The notes under the pieces are model-generated. The model saw only the letters and a list, made by a program, of their open reading frames with translations. It was not told where the DNA came from and did not search any database. Position numbers and translations under genes: made by a program. This document shows positions 29,408-38,289 of a DNA stretch of 64,000 bases, in pieces. Position 1 is the first letter of the stretch, and each line of letters begins with the position of its first letter. The DNA is from JAABQG01 sp963726365. GTDB taxonomy: Bacteria; Pseudomonadota; Gammaproteobacteria; Burkholderiales; Burkholderiaceae_C. The stretch covers positions 90,902-154,901 of the forward strand of contig CAVSCI010000012.1 of the NCBI GenBank assembly GCA_963726365.1. The letters are read 5' to 3'.

Positions 29408-31006
29408 ATGAGCCCTGCACAAATTGGACTTCCCGACCCGGCGCCAGCGCCCCCGGAACCGGCCTTGGCGCCCGCGTTGGCGCTGCGCCGGGTGGCCATC
29501 GACACCTGGCACGAGAACGTGGCCTACCTGCACCGCGACTGCGATGTGTACCGCGCTGAAGGATTTCAGGCGCTCTCCAAGGTCGAAGTGCATGCCAATG
29601 GCTGCCATATCCTGGCCACGGTCAACGTGGTGGACGATCCGGCCATCGTGGGCTGTCAGGAGCTGGGGCTGTCCGAGGATGCCTTCGACCAGCTCGGGGT
29701 GCTGGACGGTCATCCCGCCTACGTCTCCCAGGCCGAACCGGCGGCGTCCATGGCAGCGCTGTTCCGCAAGATCGATGGCGAGCGCCTCGATCGCGACGAC
29801 TTCCACGCCATCGTGCAGGACATCGCCCATTACCATTACTCCAAGATCGAGCTGACCGCTTTCGTGGTCGCCTGCAACCGCGCCGAACTCGACCGCGAGG
29901 AGGTGTACTTCCTGACCGAGGCCATGGTGGCCAGCGGCCGCAAACTCGACTGGCACGAGCCGCTGGTGGTGGACAAGCACTGCATCGGCGGCATTCCCGG
30001 CAACCGCACCTCGATGCTGGTGGTGCCGATCGTCGCCGCGCACGGCATGCTGTGCCCCAAGACCTCGTCGCGCGCCATCACTTCGCCGGCGGGCACGGCC
30101 GACACCATGGCCGTGCTGGCCAATGTGGAGTTGGCGTTTGCGCAGCTGGAGCAGATCGTCCGCGAGCACCGCGGCTGCCTGGCCTGGGGCGGCAAGGCGG
30201 ACCTGTCGCCGGCCGATGACGTGCTGATCACGGTGGAGCGGCCGCTGTCGATCGACTCACCGGGCCAGATGGTGGCCTCCATCCTGTCCAAGAAGATCGC
30301 GGCGGGCTCCACCCACCTGGTGCTGGACATTCCCATCGGCCCCACGGCAAAAGTGCGCTCCATGCCCGAGGCGCAGCGCCTGCGCCGGCTGTTCGAGTAC
30401 GTGGCCGGCCGCATGCACATCACGCTCGATGTGGTGATCACCGATGGTCGCCAGCCCATCGGCAACGGTATCGGTCCGGTGCTGGAGGCGCGCGACGTCA
30501 TGCGGGTGCTGGAGAACGACCCGCGCGCGCCGATCGATCTGCGCCAGAAGGCGCTGCGCCTGGCCGGCCGCCTGATCGAGTGCGACCCGGACGTGCGCGG
30601 CGGCGACGGCTTTGCCATTGCGCGCGACATCCTGGATTCGGGCCGTGCGCTGGCCCGCATGAACCACATCATTGCGGCGCAGGGGACGCGCAATTTCGAT
30701 CACAACCAGCCGGCACTGGGACCGCTCAGCCTGGAGGTGCGCGCCACCGGGTCGGGCGTGGTGGCGGGGATCGACAATTTGCAGATCGCGCGCGTGGCCC
30801 GCCTGGCGGGCGCCCCCAAGGTCCAGGGCGCCGGCGTGGATCTTTTCCGCAAGCTCGGCGACGGGGTGGCCGCGGGCGACGTGCTCTACCGGGTCCACGC
30901 CAGCTATCCTGCCGACCTGGAGTTTGCGCGGCTGGCCAGCACGCGTTCCAGCGGCTTCACGATCGGCCGGGCCGACGAAGTGCCGCACGTCTTCGTGGAG
31001 TTCTGA
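29408..31006 (+). CDS. Thymidine/AMP phosphorylase family protein (archaeal-type)
   Basis: 532 residues. An N-terminal ~85-residue extension is typical of archaeal AMP phosphorylases and the related bacterial group, followed by the nucleoside phosphorylase core with KIELTAFVVACN, VDKHCIGGIPGNRTSM and KTSSRAITSPAGTADTM (phosphate/nucleoside binding). It should cleave a pyrimidine nucleoside or nucleotide with phosphate. Its stop codon overlaps the next gene's start by one base, so the product may be used directly by a PRPP-synthetase-like partner. Substrate not settled by sequence. Confidence 0.85.
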   Translation: MSPAQIGLPDPAPAPPEPALAPALALRRVAIDTWHENVAYLHRDCDVYRAEGFQALSKVEVHANGCHILATVNVVDDPAIVGCQELGLSEDAFDQLGVLDGHPAYVSQAEPAASMAALFRKIDGERLDRDDFHAIVQDIAHYHYSKIELTAFVVACNRAELDREEVYFLTEAMVASGRKLDWHEPLVVDKHCIGGIPGNRTSMLVVPIVAAHGMLCPKTSSRAITSPAGTADTMAVLANVELAFAQLEQIVREHRGCLAWGGKADLSPADDVLITVERPLSIDSPGQMVASILSKKIAAGSTHLVLDIPIGPTAKVRSMPEAQRLRRLFEYVAGRMHITLDVVITDGRQPIGNGIGPVLEARDVMRVLENDPRAPIDLRQKALRLAGRLIECDPDVRGGDGFAIARDILDSGRALARMNHIIAAQGTRNFDHNQPALGPLSLEVRATGSGVVAGIDNLQIARVARLAGAPKVQGAGVDLFRKLGDGVAAGDVLYRVHASYPADLEFARLASTRSSGFTIGRADEVPHVFVEF

Positions 31007-31905
31007 TGAGCCCGCCCGCGATCCTGCTGTATTTCGACGAAGAGCACGCCGCCGCGTCGCGCCTGGCTGAAGCCTCCGGCCTGGCTTTTGCGCGGGTGGA
31101 GCGTCACCGCTTTCCCGATGGCGAGATCAAGTTGCGCCTGCCGGATACCCTGCCTGAAAGGGTGGTGGTGCTGCGCACCCTGGACCATCCGAACGAGAAA
31201 CTGGTGGAACTGCTGCTGGCCGCCCGGACCGCCCGGGCACTGGGCGCCCGCCATCTGACGCTGGTGGCGCCCTACCTCGCCTACATGCGCCAGGATATCG
31301 CCTTCCGCCCGGGCGAAGCCGTCAGCCAACGCATCGTCGGGCGTTTCCTGGCGGATCTGTTTGACGCCGTGATCACGGTGGACCCCCACCTGCACCGTGT
31401 GGCCACGCTGACCGAGGCAGTCCCGGCGCGACAGGCCATCGTCCTGAGCGGCGCGCCCCTGCTGGCCGACCTGGTTGCGCAGCGACGCCCTGGCGCGCTG
31501 CTGATGGGACCCGATGGCGAATCCGCGCAGTGGATTGCCCAGGCGGCCGCACGCCACGGCTTCGACCATGCCGTGTGCGCCAAGGTGCGCCATGGCGACC
31601 ATGCGGTGGAAGTCGAACTTCCACCGGTACCAGTGGCCGGTCGCGCGGTGGTACTGCTGGACGACGTGGCCAGCACCGGACACACCGTGGCGCAGGCGGC
31701 CCGGCTGTTGCTGGCGGCCGGCGCCGGGACGGTGGACAGCGCCGTGACCCACGCCCTGTTGTCCGAAGAGGCGCTGCGGATGATGCGCCAGGCGGGCGTG
31801 GGCGACATCTGGAGCACTGACAGCATCCCCCACCCGACCAACGCGGTCAGCGTGGCGCACCTGCTCGCGCAAGCCCTGCTAAACCTGGGTCAAGCCGACG
31901 GCTGA
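31006..31905 (+). CDS. Ribose-phosphate pyrophosphokinase-like protein
   Basis: 299 residues. RHRFPDGEIKLRLP and RTLDHPNEKLVELLLAA are the N-terminal PRPP synthetase signatures, APYLAYMRQDIAF the ATP loop, DPHLHR the metal site and VVLLDDVASTGHTV the PRPP-binding loop (diphosphate loop variant). This is a divergent member next to a nucleoside/AMP phosphorylase; the housekeeping prs gene is expected elsewhere. It may act on ribose-1,5-bisphosphate or ribose-5-phosphate released by the partner enzyme; this is inference. Confidence 0.82.
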   Translation: MSPPAILLYFDEEHAAASRLAEASGLAFARVERHRFPDGEIKLRLPDTLPERVVVLRTLDHPNEKLVELLLAARTARALGARHLTLVAPYLAYMRQDIAFRPGEAVSQRIVGRFLADLFDAVITVDPHLHRVATLTEAVPARQAIVLSGAPLLADLVAQRRPGALLMGPDGESAQWIAQAAARHGFDHAVCAKVRHGDHAVEVELPPVPVAGRAVVLLDDVASTGHTVAQAARLLLAAGAGTVDSAVTHALLSEEALRMMRQAGVGDIWSTDSIPHPTNAVSVAHLLAQALLNLGQADG

Positions 31906-31909
31906 ACAA

Positions 31910-31923
31910 ATGACGTGGATCAA
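31910..31923 (+). promoter_or_regulatory. FNR/ANR-type binding site
   Basis: ATGACGTGGATCAA fits the consensus TTGATNNNNATCAA with two differences in the left half. An extended -10, TGCTATATT (31963-31970 region), puts a start near 31977, so the site centres at about -60, the position of class I FNR activation. It lies upstream of the hemerythrin gene. Confidence 0.6.
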
Positions 31924-32034
31924 GAAACGACCGGGTTCCTGCGCAGGCGGCCGGCATCGTTTGCTATATTGAGCCCACAAGTTTCGCGGAAGCCGTCATT
32001 TGGCCGGCGACCGCACCCAATGAGGTGACCTTTC

Positions 32035-32586
32035 ATGAACCACGCGCCGACCCCACCGATTGACGAAGCCAGCGACGCCCCCCTGCTGAATTTTTCCAAT
32101 TGCCACGCGGGCATCATTTCGCACCTGAAGACCTTTGGCGAACTGCCTGCGCTGCTGGCGCCCGCCGCCCGTGCGCGCACGATCGCCGAGCAAACCCTGG
32201 GGTTCTTTCGCGATGCCGTCTACGAGCACCATTCCGAGGAAGAGAAAGAGCTGTTCCCCGCCGTGTTGGCCAGCGCCGTCAAGGGTGAGGAACGCGACCG
32301 TGTCCGGGTCATGGTGGACCAGCTGACCGCGGAGCACCGCACCGTCGAGGCCGCGTGGTCCAAGCTGGAGCCCGAACTGAAGAAGGTGGCGAAAGGGCAC
32401 TCGAGCGAACTCAACGTGGCCGGGGTGGAGCACCTGGTGGAAAGCTACCTGGCCCATGCGCGCTTCGAGGAAGAGCACTTCCTGCCACTGGCCCATACCA
32501 TTCTGGCGCGCAACGGCAACCACATGGAAGCCCTCGGCTTGTCGCTGCACATGCGCCACGCACCGCGCATCATCGCGCACATCTGA
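32035..32586 (+). CDS. Hemerythrin-domain protein
   Basis: 183 residues. The HHE-type iron ligands can be traced: NCHAGIISHL, AVYEHHSEEEKELFP, LTAEHRTVE and ARFEEEHFLPL. Such cytoplasmic proteins bind O2, NO or iron through a diiron centre. No signal peptide. The upstream FNR-like site suggests induction under low oxygen or nitrosative conditions. It is a single-gene unit with an AGGTGA-type ribosome site before the ATG. Confidence 0.88.
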   Translation: MNHAPTPPIDEASDAPLLNFSNCHAGIISHLKTFGELPALLAPAARARTIAEQTLGFFRDAVYEHHSEEEKELFPAVLASAVKGEERDRVRVMVDQLTAEHRTVEAAWSKLEPELKKVAKGHSSELNVAGVEHLVESYLAHARFEEEHFLPLAHTILARNGNHMEALGLSLHMRHAPRIIAHI

Positions 32587-32623
32587 GTCCTGAGTCGTTC
32601 AAGCCCGCGCGCAAGGCGTCGCG

Positions 32624-33220
32624 TCACAGGTCGTTGACCTCGCGCGCATGCTGCGCCCGCAGGCGCTCCAGCCCCTGGCGGAAACTCTCGGCGTCGCCGA
32701 ACTCGAAGAAATCCGGGTAGCGGTCATGGGCGCCCAGCACGCGGCGGGCGTGCTTGATCGGACACCAGTACTGTTCGGTGCGGGCCGCCACCTCACGCAG
32801 GTAGGCCGCCACCCCGTTGCCGTAAGAACAGTAGAAACAGTTGAACCGTTCGATCGCGTTCAGGTACGGCAGGTCGGTGCGGTCGAAGATCAGGTAATCG
32901 CGCCGCCGGACCCTCGGGATGCCATAGACCGGAAAGCACAGCCTCTGGTAGAGCGTGACGAACAGGTCCATCAGCGCGAAGATGGCAAAGCCTGAATAGA
33001 TTACCGGCGCGGTCAGCAACACCAGACAGCGCGCATCACGCAGGTAGCGCAGCAGGCCGATGCGGTACAGGCGCTGGCGCTGCTGGACCTCCTCGGCAAA
33101 GCGCAAGCGCTTGCCCTGCATGACGAACTCGATTTCTTCGCGCTTCTTCTTGAACTCGGCTTCCAGCTCCTCGCGCAGTGCCTGCATGCGTTGCAGCAGT
33201 TCGTCAACGTTGGGATTCAT
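32624..33220 (-). CDS. Conserved hypothetical membrane protein with coiled coil and CxxC
   Basis: 198 residues from MNPNVDELLQRMQ. A coiled coil (about 3-45) leads to a membrane segment (about 62-86: LVLLTAPVIYSGFAIFALMDL), then RRRDYLIFDRTDLPYLN and a NCFYCSYGNG motif with two cysteines that could bind a metal. The last part EQYWCPIKHARRVLGAHDRYPDFF is conserved-looking. I do not recognise an assigned function. The start upstream (33271) was rejected because the coiled coil begins at MNPNVDE. Confidence 0.65.
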   Translation of the reverse strand: MNPNVDELLQRMQALREELEAEFKKKREEIEFVMQGKRLRFAEEVQQRQRLYRIGLLRYLRDARCLVLLTAPVIYSGFAIFALMDLFVTLYQRLCFPVYGIPRVRRRDYLIFDRTDLPYLNAIERFNCFYCSYGNGVAAYLREVAARTEQYWCPIKHARRVLGAHDRYPDFFEFGDAESFRQGLERLRAQHAREVNDL

Positions 33221-33313
33221 GGCACAGGCCCTCGGGTGGTGTGGACCAGACCATACCGCATCCCGACCCAAGCCCGCGTGCAGCCTGCGGGAAACGCTTC
33301 GCCATGGCCCCCG

Positions 33314-34666
33314 TCAGGTTGCGCCGCCCACCACCACCGTCACCATGCGTTCGGGCTGCAACTTGCGTGCGAATGCTGCCCGAACGTCGGCCGCGGTGAC
33401 TTTTTCAACCTGCCGGGTCCAGCTGTCCAGGTAGTCGAGCGGCAAATTGTTCCAGGCAATGTTGGCCACGTTGTCCAGCAACTTGCGATTGCTGTCGATG
33501 CGCAGGGCGAAGCCGCCGATCAGGTTGTCCTTGGCGGCTTTCAACTCAGCCGGCGTCGGGCCTTCGGCCACGAACTGCGCCACCACCTCGCGCGAGACCT
33601 TCAGCGCCTGCTCGGCCTGGTCCGGGCGCGTCTGCAGGCCAACGCTGAATGCGCCAGCGTGAAGACCCGGCGAAAAGTAGCTGTAGACGCTGTAGCTGAG
33701 GCCGCGCTTCTCGCGCACCTCGGTCGTCAGGCGCGACACGAAGCCGCCACCGCCCAGGGTGTAGTTGCCCACCAGCAAGGCAAAGAAGTCCGGATCGTCG
33801 CGCTTGTGGCCTGGCTGGCCAATGAACACATGCGCCTGGGCCGAATCAAACGGAATGCGCCGGTCCTGCGACGCGGTCAAGGGCGCCACCTCGGGGACGG
33901 CGGGCAGCGGCGCGCAGGCCGCCGCGTCACCCGCCGGCAGGCGGGAAAGTAGTTGCGTGACCAGCACGTCGGCCTGCGTCCGGTTGAGCGCGCCGACGAT
34001 GCTGACCTTCGCGCGGCAAGGTGCGATCAGCCGTGCGTACAGCCTGCGCATGTCGGCCACGCCCATGCGCGCGAGCGTGGCCTCCGTCATTTCGAAGCCA
34101 TAGGGGTGATCGCCGTAGACGCCTTTGGAAAAGGCGCGTCCCGCCACCGTGGCCGGGCGCGTGTTGGCTTCCCGTATCGCCGCGGAAAGGCGTTCTCGCT
34201 CGCGCAGCCAGATCGGCTCGGGAAACGACGGTTCACCGATCTGGCGCGCCGCCAGCGCCGCAGCCCGCTCCATCAGGTCGGGGTAGCTCAGCGAGCGCAG
34301 CGAAAAGCTCATGCGGTCGCTGCCGGCACTGGCGCTGAACGAAGCCCCGAGGTCGGCCCAGGCTTCGCCCAGCTGGTTTTCATCGAGCGCCGCCTCGCTG
34401 CCCCGCGCTGCCACGCCCTTGGAGAGCATGCCGGCCGTGACACTGGCCAGCCCCGCCTGATCCGCCGGATCCCGCCGGCCGCCGGCGTCGATGTCGATCT
34501 GCACGTCCACCATCGGAATAGCCGGGCTGTCGACCAGCCAGACCTTCGCGCCGCCGGGCTGGGTCCAATGCTGGATTGGAATGCCGGCATAGGCAAAATT
34601 CAGGAAAAACAGGGCACAGGCCAGCGTCAGAAGGTCTTTCACAGCTATCTTTTTCAGAGTAATCAT
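33314..34666 (-). CDS. M16 peptidase-like protein, non-catalytic (R/Y) subunit
   Basis: 450 residues with an N-terminal hydrophobic signal (about 10-27). The HxxEH zinc motif is missing, but the later R/Y-type region GLSYSVYSYFSPGLHAGAF and SVGLQTRPDQ is present, as in the beta subunits of processing-peptidase-like pairs. The neighbouring gene encodes the catalytic partner, 12 bases upstream. Likely acts as a periplasmic heterodimer in peptide degradation. The first codons and the start of the signal are encoded within repeat copy 10. Confidence 0.85.
   Translation of the reverse strand: MITLKKIAVKDLLTLACALFFLNFAYAGIPIQHWTQPGGAKVWLVDSPAIPMVDVQIDIDAGGRRDPADQAGLASVTAGMLSKGVAARGSEAALDENQLGEAWADLGASFSASAGSDRMSFSLRSLSYPDLMERAAALAARQIGEPSFPEPIWLRERERLSAAIREANTRPATVAGRAFSKGVYGDHPYGFEMTEATLARMGVADMRRLYARLIAPCRAKVSIVGALNRTQADVLVTQLLSRLPAGDAAACAPLPAVPEVAPLTASQDRRIPFDSAQAHVFIGQPGHKRDDPDFFALLVGNYTLGGGGFVSRLTTEVREKRGLSYSVYSYFSPGLHAGAFSVGLQTRPDQAEQALKVSREVVAQFVAEGPTPAELKAAKDNLIGGFALRIDSNRKLLDNVANIAWNNLPLDYLDSWTRQVEKVTAADVRAAFARKLQPERMVTVVVGGAT
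34616..34663 (-). repeat. ATAGC-type repeat, copy 10 (half element in M16 signal-peptide coding region)
   Basis: On the minus strand: TTACTCTGAAAAAGATAGC, then GACCTTCTGACGCTGG. It encodes the N-terminus ITLKKIAVKDLLTLA. The right arm matches copies 9 and 11. Confidence 0.65.
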
Positions 34667-34678
34667 GCGCTGCCCCGG

Positions 34679-36106
34679 TCAATGGCGAGCGCCTGCCGGC
34701 GGGGTGCGCGGCTTGCGGTCGGGGCTCAGGGGCTGGGGACGCAACAGGGCCACGGTCAACTGGTCATCGCCAAAATACTTCGCGGCCACGGTCTGCACCT
34801 GGGCTGCGGTGACCTTGCGCAGGCGCGCGATCAGTTGCTCGCCCGCGTCCAGCGGCAGACCCAGCGCCCAGTTGCTGCCCAGTTCCCGCGCCTGGTTCAT
34901 CACCGAATCGAGCTTGTAGACCTCGCTGGCCACCCACTGGGTCTTCACGCGGTTCAGTTCGGCCTCGCTCACGCCGTCGCGCGCGATCCGGGTGACCTGC
35001 TCGCGCAGCGCGGCCTCCACCTGCTCCGTTGTCTTGCCCGGCGCCGGCACACCGTCCAGCGTGAACAGCTGCGGACCCCGCCCCATCAGGCCGTTGCCGG
35101 CCCCCGCACTGTCGGCCAGCCGGTCCGGGCCCTGCGTCAGCGCCCGGTCCAGCCGCGCGCCGCTGTAGCCATCGAGCACCGCCGCCAGCACGGTCAGGGC
35201 CAGCGCGTCGTCATTGTCCGGTGACGGCTCCAGGCCCGTCAGGCGCGGCACCTTGAATGCCAGCGAGACGTAGGCCTGTTCGGCGGGCGCCTTGAAGTCG
35301 ATGCGGCGCAGGCCCTTTTGCTGCGGTTCCTCGCGGGGCTTGCGCGGCGGCACAATGCGCGCGGGGATCGATCCATAGTACTTCTCGGCCAGTGCCCGCA
35401 CGCGCTCCGGTTCCACGTCGCCCGCCACCACGACGGCGGCGTTGGCCGGGATGTACCAGCGCTGCCAGAACGCCCGAGCGTCCGCCGGCGTCATGGCGTC
35501 CAGGTCGCTCATCCAGCCCACCACAGGGCGGCGGTACGGTGAGGCCATGAACGCCGTCGCATTGAGGTTTTCATACAGCAAGGCATGCGGCTTGTCCTCG
35601 GTGCGCAGGCGCCGCTCCTCCTTGACGACCTCGAGCTCCTTCACGAATTCTTCATCCGCCCACTGGCTGTGGGCGAAGCGGTCGGCCTCCAGTCGCATGA
35701 CATCCGCCAGCCGGTCGGCCGGAATCTGCTGGTAATAACCGGTGTAGTCGCGCGAGGTAAAGGCGTTTTCACGTCCGCCCATCGCCGCGACCTGGCGTGA
35801 AAACTCGCCAGCCTTCACCGTGGGCGTCCCCTTGAACATCATGTGCTCCAGCACGTGCGCCACGCCGCTGGTGCCATCGACCTCGTCCATCGCCCCCACG
35901 CGAAGCCACAGCATGTGCACCGCCGTCGGAGCGCGCCGGTCGGGCTTGACGATGACCGTGAGCCCGTTCGCCAGCTTGAACTGGCTCACCGAAGCGCTGC
36001 CGGCGGGCGTCTGGTGGGTGGCCGTTGACGGATGGCTCTGTGCCGGGGCCGAACCCCCGATGGCCAGGCCCAGGAACAGGGCCACAGTGTGTGTAAATCG
36101 TTTCAT
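34679..36106 (-). CDS. M16 zinc peptidase, catalytic subunit
   Basis: 475 residues from MKRFTHTVALFLGLAIGG, a signal peptide. The inverted zinc motif HVLEH (84-88) is followed by MMFKGT and a glutamate downstream (VEVVKEERRLR), as in pitrilysin/processing peptidases. Pairs with the non-catalytic subunit just downstream. Periplasmic oligopeptide or signal-peptide degradation is likely. Divergent from ftsY with only 29 bases between start codons, an arrangement conserved in betaproteobacteria. Confidence 0.9.
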   Translation of the reverse strand: MKRFTHTVALFLGLAIGGSAPAQSHPSTATHQTPAGSASVSQFKLANGLTVIVKPDRRAPTAVHMLWLRVGAMDEVDGTSGVAHVLEHMMFKGTPTVKAGEFSRQVAAMGGRENAFTSRDYTGYYQQIPADRLADVMRLEADRFAHSQWADEEFVKELEVVKEERRLRTEDKPHALLYENLNATAFMASPYRRPVVGWMSDLDAMTPADARAFWQRWYIPANAAVVVAGDVEPERVRALAEKYYGSIPARIVPPRKPREEPQQKGLRRIDFKAPAEQAYVSLAFKVPRLTGLEPSPDNDDALALTVLAAVLDGYSGARLDRALTQGPDRLADSAGAGNGLMGRGPQLFTLDGVPAPGKTTEQVEAALREQVTRIARDGVSEAELNRVKTQWVASEVYKLDSVMNQARELGSNWALGLPLDAGEQLIARLRKVTAAQVQTVAAKYFGDDQLTVALLRPQPLSPDRKPRTPPAGARH

Positions 36107-36135
36107 AGAATGGGACTGATTCCAGAAATCCACAA

Positions 36136-37383
36136 ATGTTCAGTTTTTTCAAGAAAAAGACCCCGGTTCCGGCCGTGCCGCCCGTGCCGCAGGCCGATCC
36201 GGCCGTCGACGCGCCCGCAGCCGCGGTGCCCGTCGTCGCGATACCTGCCCCATCGGCAGAGGCTGCGGCCCACCCGCAAGCCGCTGGGCCGGCAGTGGCC
36301 GTTGCCAAACCAGCCGGGCCGATGGCACCGCCGCCGGCTACGGTTCCAGCGCCCGACAGTGTGACAGAGCCCACGACGGCGCCGGCGCCCGCGCCCGCAC
36401 CCAGCCCCGCAATGGCGCCGCCATCCGAAAACGCGGTGCCAGCGCCTGCCGAGGCACTGCCGCCCGGCGCCGCACCCGCGACCGAGCGCAAAGGCTGGCT
36501 GGACAAGCTCAAGCTCGGCCTGCGCAAGACCGGCTCCAGCATCGCCACGGTGTTCACCGGCACGAAGATCGACGACGCCCTCTACGAGGAGCTGGAAACC
36601 GCCCTGCTGCTGGCCGACACCGGCGTGAAGGCCACGGACTACCTGCTGGCCGATCTCAAGCGCCGCGTGAAGGAAGCCAGAACCACCGACCCGGGCGCCG
36701 TCAAGGGCCTGCTGGCCGAGGCCATAACCGCGCTGCTGATGCCGCTGCAAAGAACCCTGGTCATCGGCGAGCATCGACCCACCGTGATCATGGTGGCCGG
36801 GGTCAATGGCGCGGGCAAGACCACCTCGATCGGCAAGCTGACCAGCCACCTTGCCAGCTCGGGCGCCACAGTTCTGCTGGCCGCGGCCGACACCTTCCGC
36901 GCCGCCGCGCGCGAGCAACTCGCCATCTGGGCCGACCGCAACACGGTCGAGATCATCAGCCAGCAAGGCGGTGACCCGGCCGCCGTCAGCTTCGACGCGG
37001 TCAGTGCCGGGCGCGCACGCGGCCGTGACGTGGTGCTGGTCGACACCGCCGGGCGCCTGCCGACGCAGCTGCACCTGATGGAAGAACTCAAGAAGATCAA
37101 GCGCGTGGTGCAGAAGGCCGACGCAACGGCCCCGCACGAGGTGCTGCTGGTCATCGACGGCAACACCGGCCAGAACGCGCTGGCGCAGGTCAAGGCCTTC
37201 GACGAGGCACTGGCACTGACAGGCCTGGTCATCACCAAGCTCGACGGCACGGCCAAGGGCGGCGTGCTGTGCGCCATCGCGCGCGAGAAGCCGGTGCCGG
37301 TCTACTTCATCGGTGTCGGCGAAAAGCTCGAAGACCTGCAGACCTTCAACGCAAGCGAGTTCGCCCAGGCCCTGCTGTCCTGA
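36136..37383 (+). CDS. ftsY: Signal recognition particle receptor FtsY
   Basis: 415 residues. The N-terminus begins with MFSFFKKK and continues as a Pro/Ala-rich, variable region (about 10-110) that replaces the acidic A domain. The NG GTPase domain follows: GVNGAGKTTSIGKL (G1), DTFRAAAREQL, DTAGRLPTQ (G3), TKLDGTAKGG (G4). It docks SRP-ribosome complexes at the membrane for co-translational insertion. The Pro/Ala region is compositionally biased but in frame. Confidence 0.95.
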   Translation: MFSFFKKKTPVPAVPPVPQADPAVDAPAAAVPVVAIPAPSAEAAAHPQAAGPAVAVAKPAGPMAPPPATVPAPDSVTEPTTAPAPAPAPSPAMAPPSENAVPAPAEALPPGAAPATERKGWLDKLKLGLRKTGSSIATVFTGTKIDDALYEELETALLLADTGVKATDYLLADLKRRVKEARTTDPGAVKGLLAEAITALLMPLQRTLVIGEHRPTVIMVAGVNGAGKTTSIGKLTSHLASSGATVLLAAADTFRAAAREQLAIWADRNTVEIISQQGGDPAAVSFDAVSAGRARGRDVVLVDTAGRLPTQLHLMEELKKIKRVVQKADATAPHEVLLVIDGNTGQNALAQVKAFDEALALTGLVITKLDGTAKGGVLCAIAREKPVPVYFIGVGEKLEDLQTFNASEFAQALLS

Positions 37384-37416
37384 ACGCGGCGTGGTGCCGG
37401 GCCCATTCGGCCTGGT

Positions 37417-37635
37417 TCAGCGCTCGTCGCCCGCGTCGTTGGCGTACTGACGCCACTGCTTCATCGCGTTGCGCATGGTCAGCACCTGGCGCTCGAAACG
37501 CGGGCAGGCCTGGCACATCGCCATGTGCAGGCGCAGGGCCACGCGGTCGGCCACAGGCAGATCACGGTCCTCGCGCGCAATGAGCAGCGCGGAAACCTCC
37601 TTGCAGGTGCGTTTGAAAGGGTACGAAGACATCAT
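37417..37635 (-). CDS. Zinc-finger anti-sigma factor (zf-HC2 type)
   Basis: 72 residues. An N-terminal Cys (CKEVSALL) and the HMAMCQAC segment (H-x3-C-x2-C) form the zinc-binding HC2 pattern; there is no membrane segment, so it is a soluble anti-sigma. Its start overlaps the sigma factor stop by four bases, so the two are translated together. It probably holds the sigma factor until a metal or oxidative signal removes zinc. Confidence 0.8.
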   Translation of the reverse strand: MMSSYPFKRTCKEVSALLIAREDRDLPVADRVALRLHMAMCQACPRFERQVLTMRNAMKQWRQYANDAGDER

Positions 37636-38216
37636 GCGGCCCGGGGATGGGCAAACCAGTTCAGTTCAAGACATTCGCGCAACCTCAGGCGGGCGCGGTG
37701 CAGCTGCACGTAAAGATTGGTCGCGGTCAGGTCCAGTTCCTTACAGATTTCCTCGCTGGACAGCTCCAGCCACTCGCGCATCAGGAACAGCCGGCCCTGG
37801 CTGGCGGGCAGCTTGCTGGCGCAGGCCTCCAGGATCTCCAGGAACTGCCGGCTGCTGAGGTCCTGCTCGGGATTGCCCCACTCAGCCGGACTCTCGCCGA
37901 AATGCCCGTCGGCCTTGAAGGCGATGAACTCCAGCGGGTCGGCCTGTTCGTCTTCGGTGCCGCTGCCCACGCACACCTCGCGCCCGTGGTGGCGCAAGGC
38001 ATCGATGACCTTGTGCTTGAGGATGCCGACCAGCCAGGTCTTGAGCTGCGAACGGTTGGCAAACGATAACGGCTTGCTCAGCGCCGCCAGCAGCGTCTCC
38101 GACACCGCGTCCTCGGCCCAGGCCTCGTTGCGCAGTTGCAGCCGGGCGAAACGCAGCAGGTAGTCGCGGTGCGAGGCGACCTGCTGGTCAAAGGGGCCGG
38201 ATTCGGTGATGGACAT
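37632..38216 (-). CDS. ECF RNA polymerase sigma factor
   Basis: 194 residues from MSITESGPFDQQV. Region 2 (YLLRFARLQLRNEAWAEDAVSETLLAAL) and the region-4 helix-turn-helix (ASQGRLFLMREWLELSSEEIC..) are clear. A ~40-residue insertion between regions 2 and 4 contains acidic stretches. Context (zinc anti-sigma, adjacent DUF2282 operon) matches the RpoQ/gig-type or bufferin-type metal-response sigma systems; the name is by context only. It is divergent from the TlpA-like gene. Confidence 0.87.
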   Translation of the reverse strand: MSITESGPFDQQVASHRDYLLRFARLQLRNEAWAEDAVSETLLAALSKPLSFANRSQLKTWLVGILKHKVIDALRHHGREVCVGSGTEDEQADPLEFIAFKADGHFGESPAEWGNPEQDLSSRQFLEILEACASKLPASQGRLFLMREWLELSSEEICKELDLTATNLYVQLHRARLRLRECLELNWFAHPRAA

Positions 38217-38228
38217 ATGGGTTGCAAG

Positions 38229-38258
38229 TGTAAGGAAATCGGCAGCCGGGCGACAAAG
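38229..38258 (+). promoter_or_regulatory. Candidate ECF-dependent promoter before the TlpA-like gene
   Basis: TGTAAG (38229-38234), a 17-base spacer and GACAAAG (38252-38258). The same pair with the same spacer occurs before the bufferin gene, and no third copy was noticed in nearby DNA. Expected leader of about 25 bases to the ATG at 38290. Confidence 0.5.
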
Positions 38259-38289
38259 CTTTGCCCTCAACGTGAAACCGGAGCCTTCC

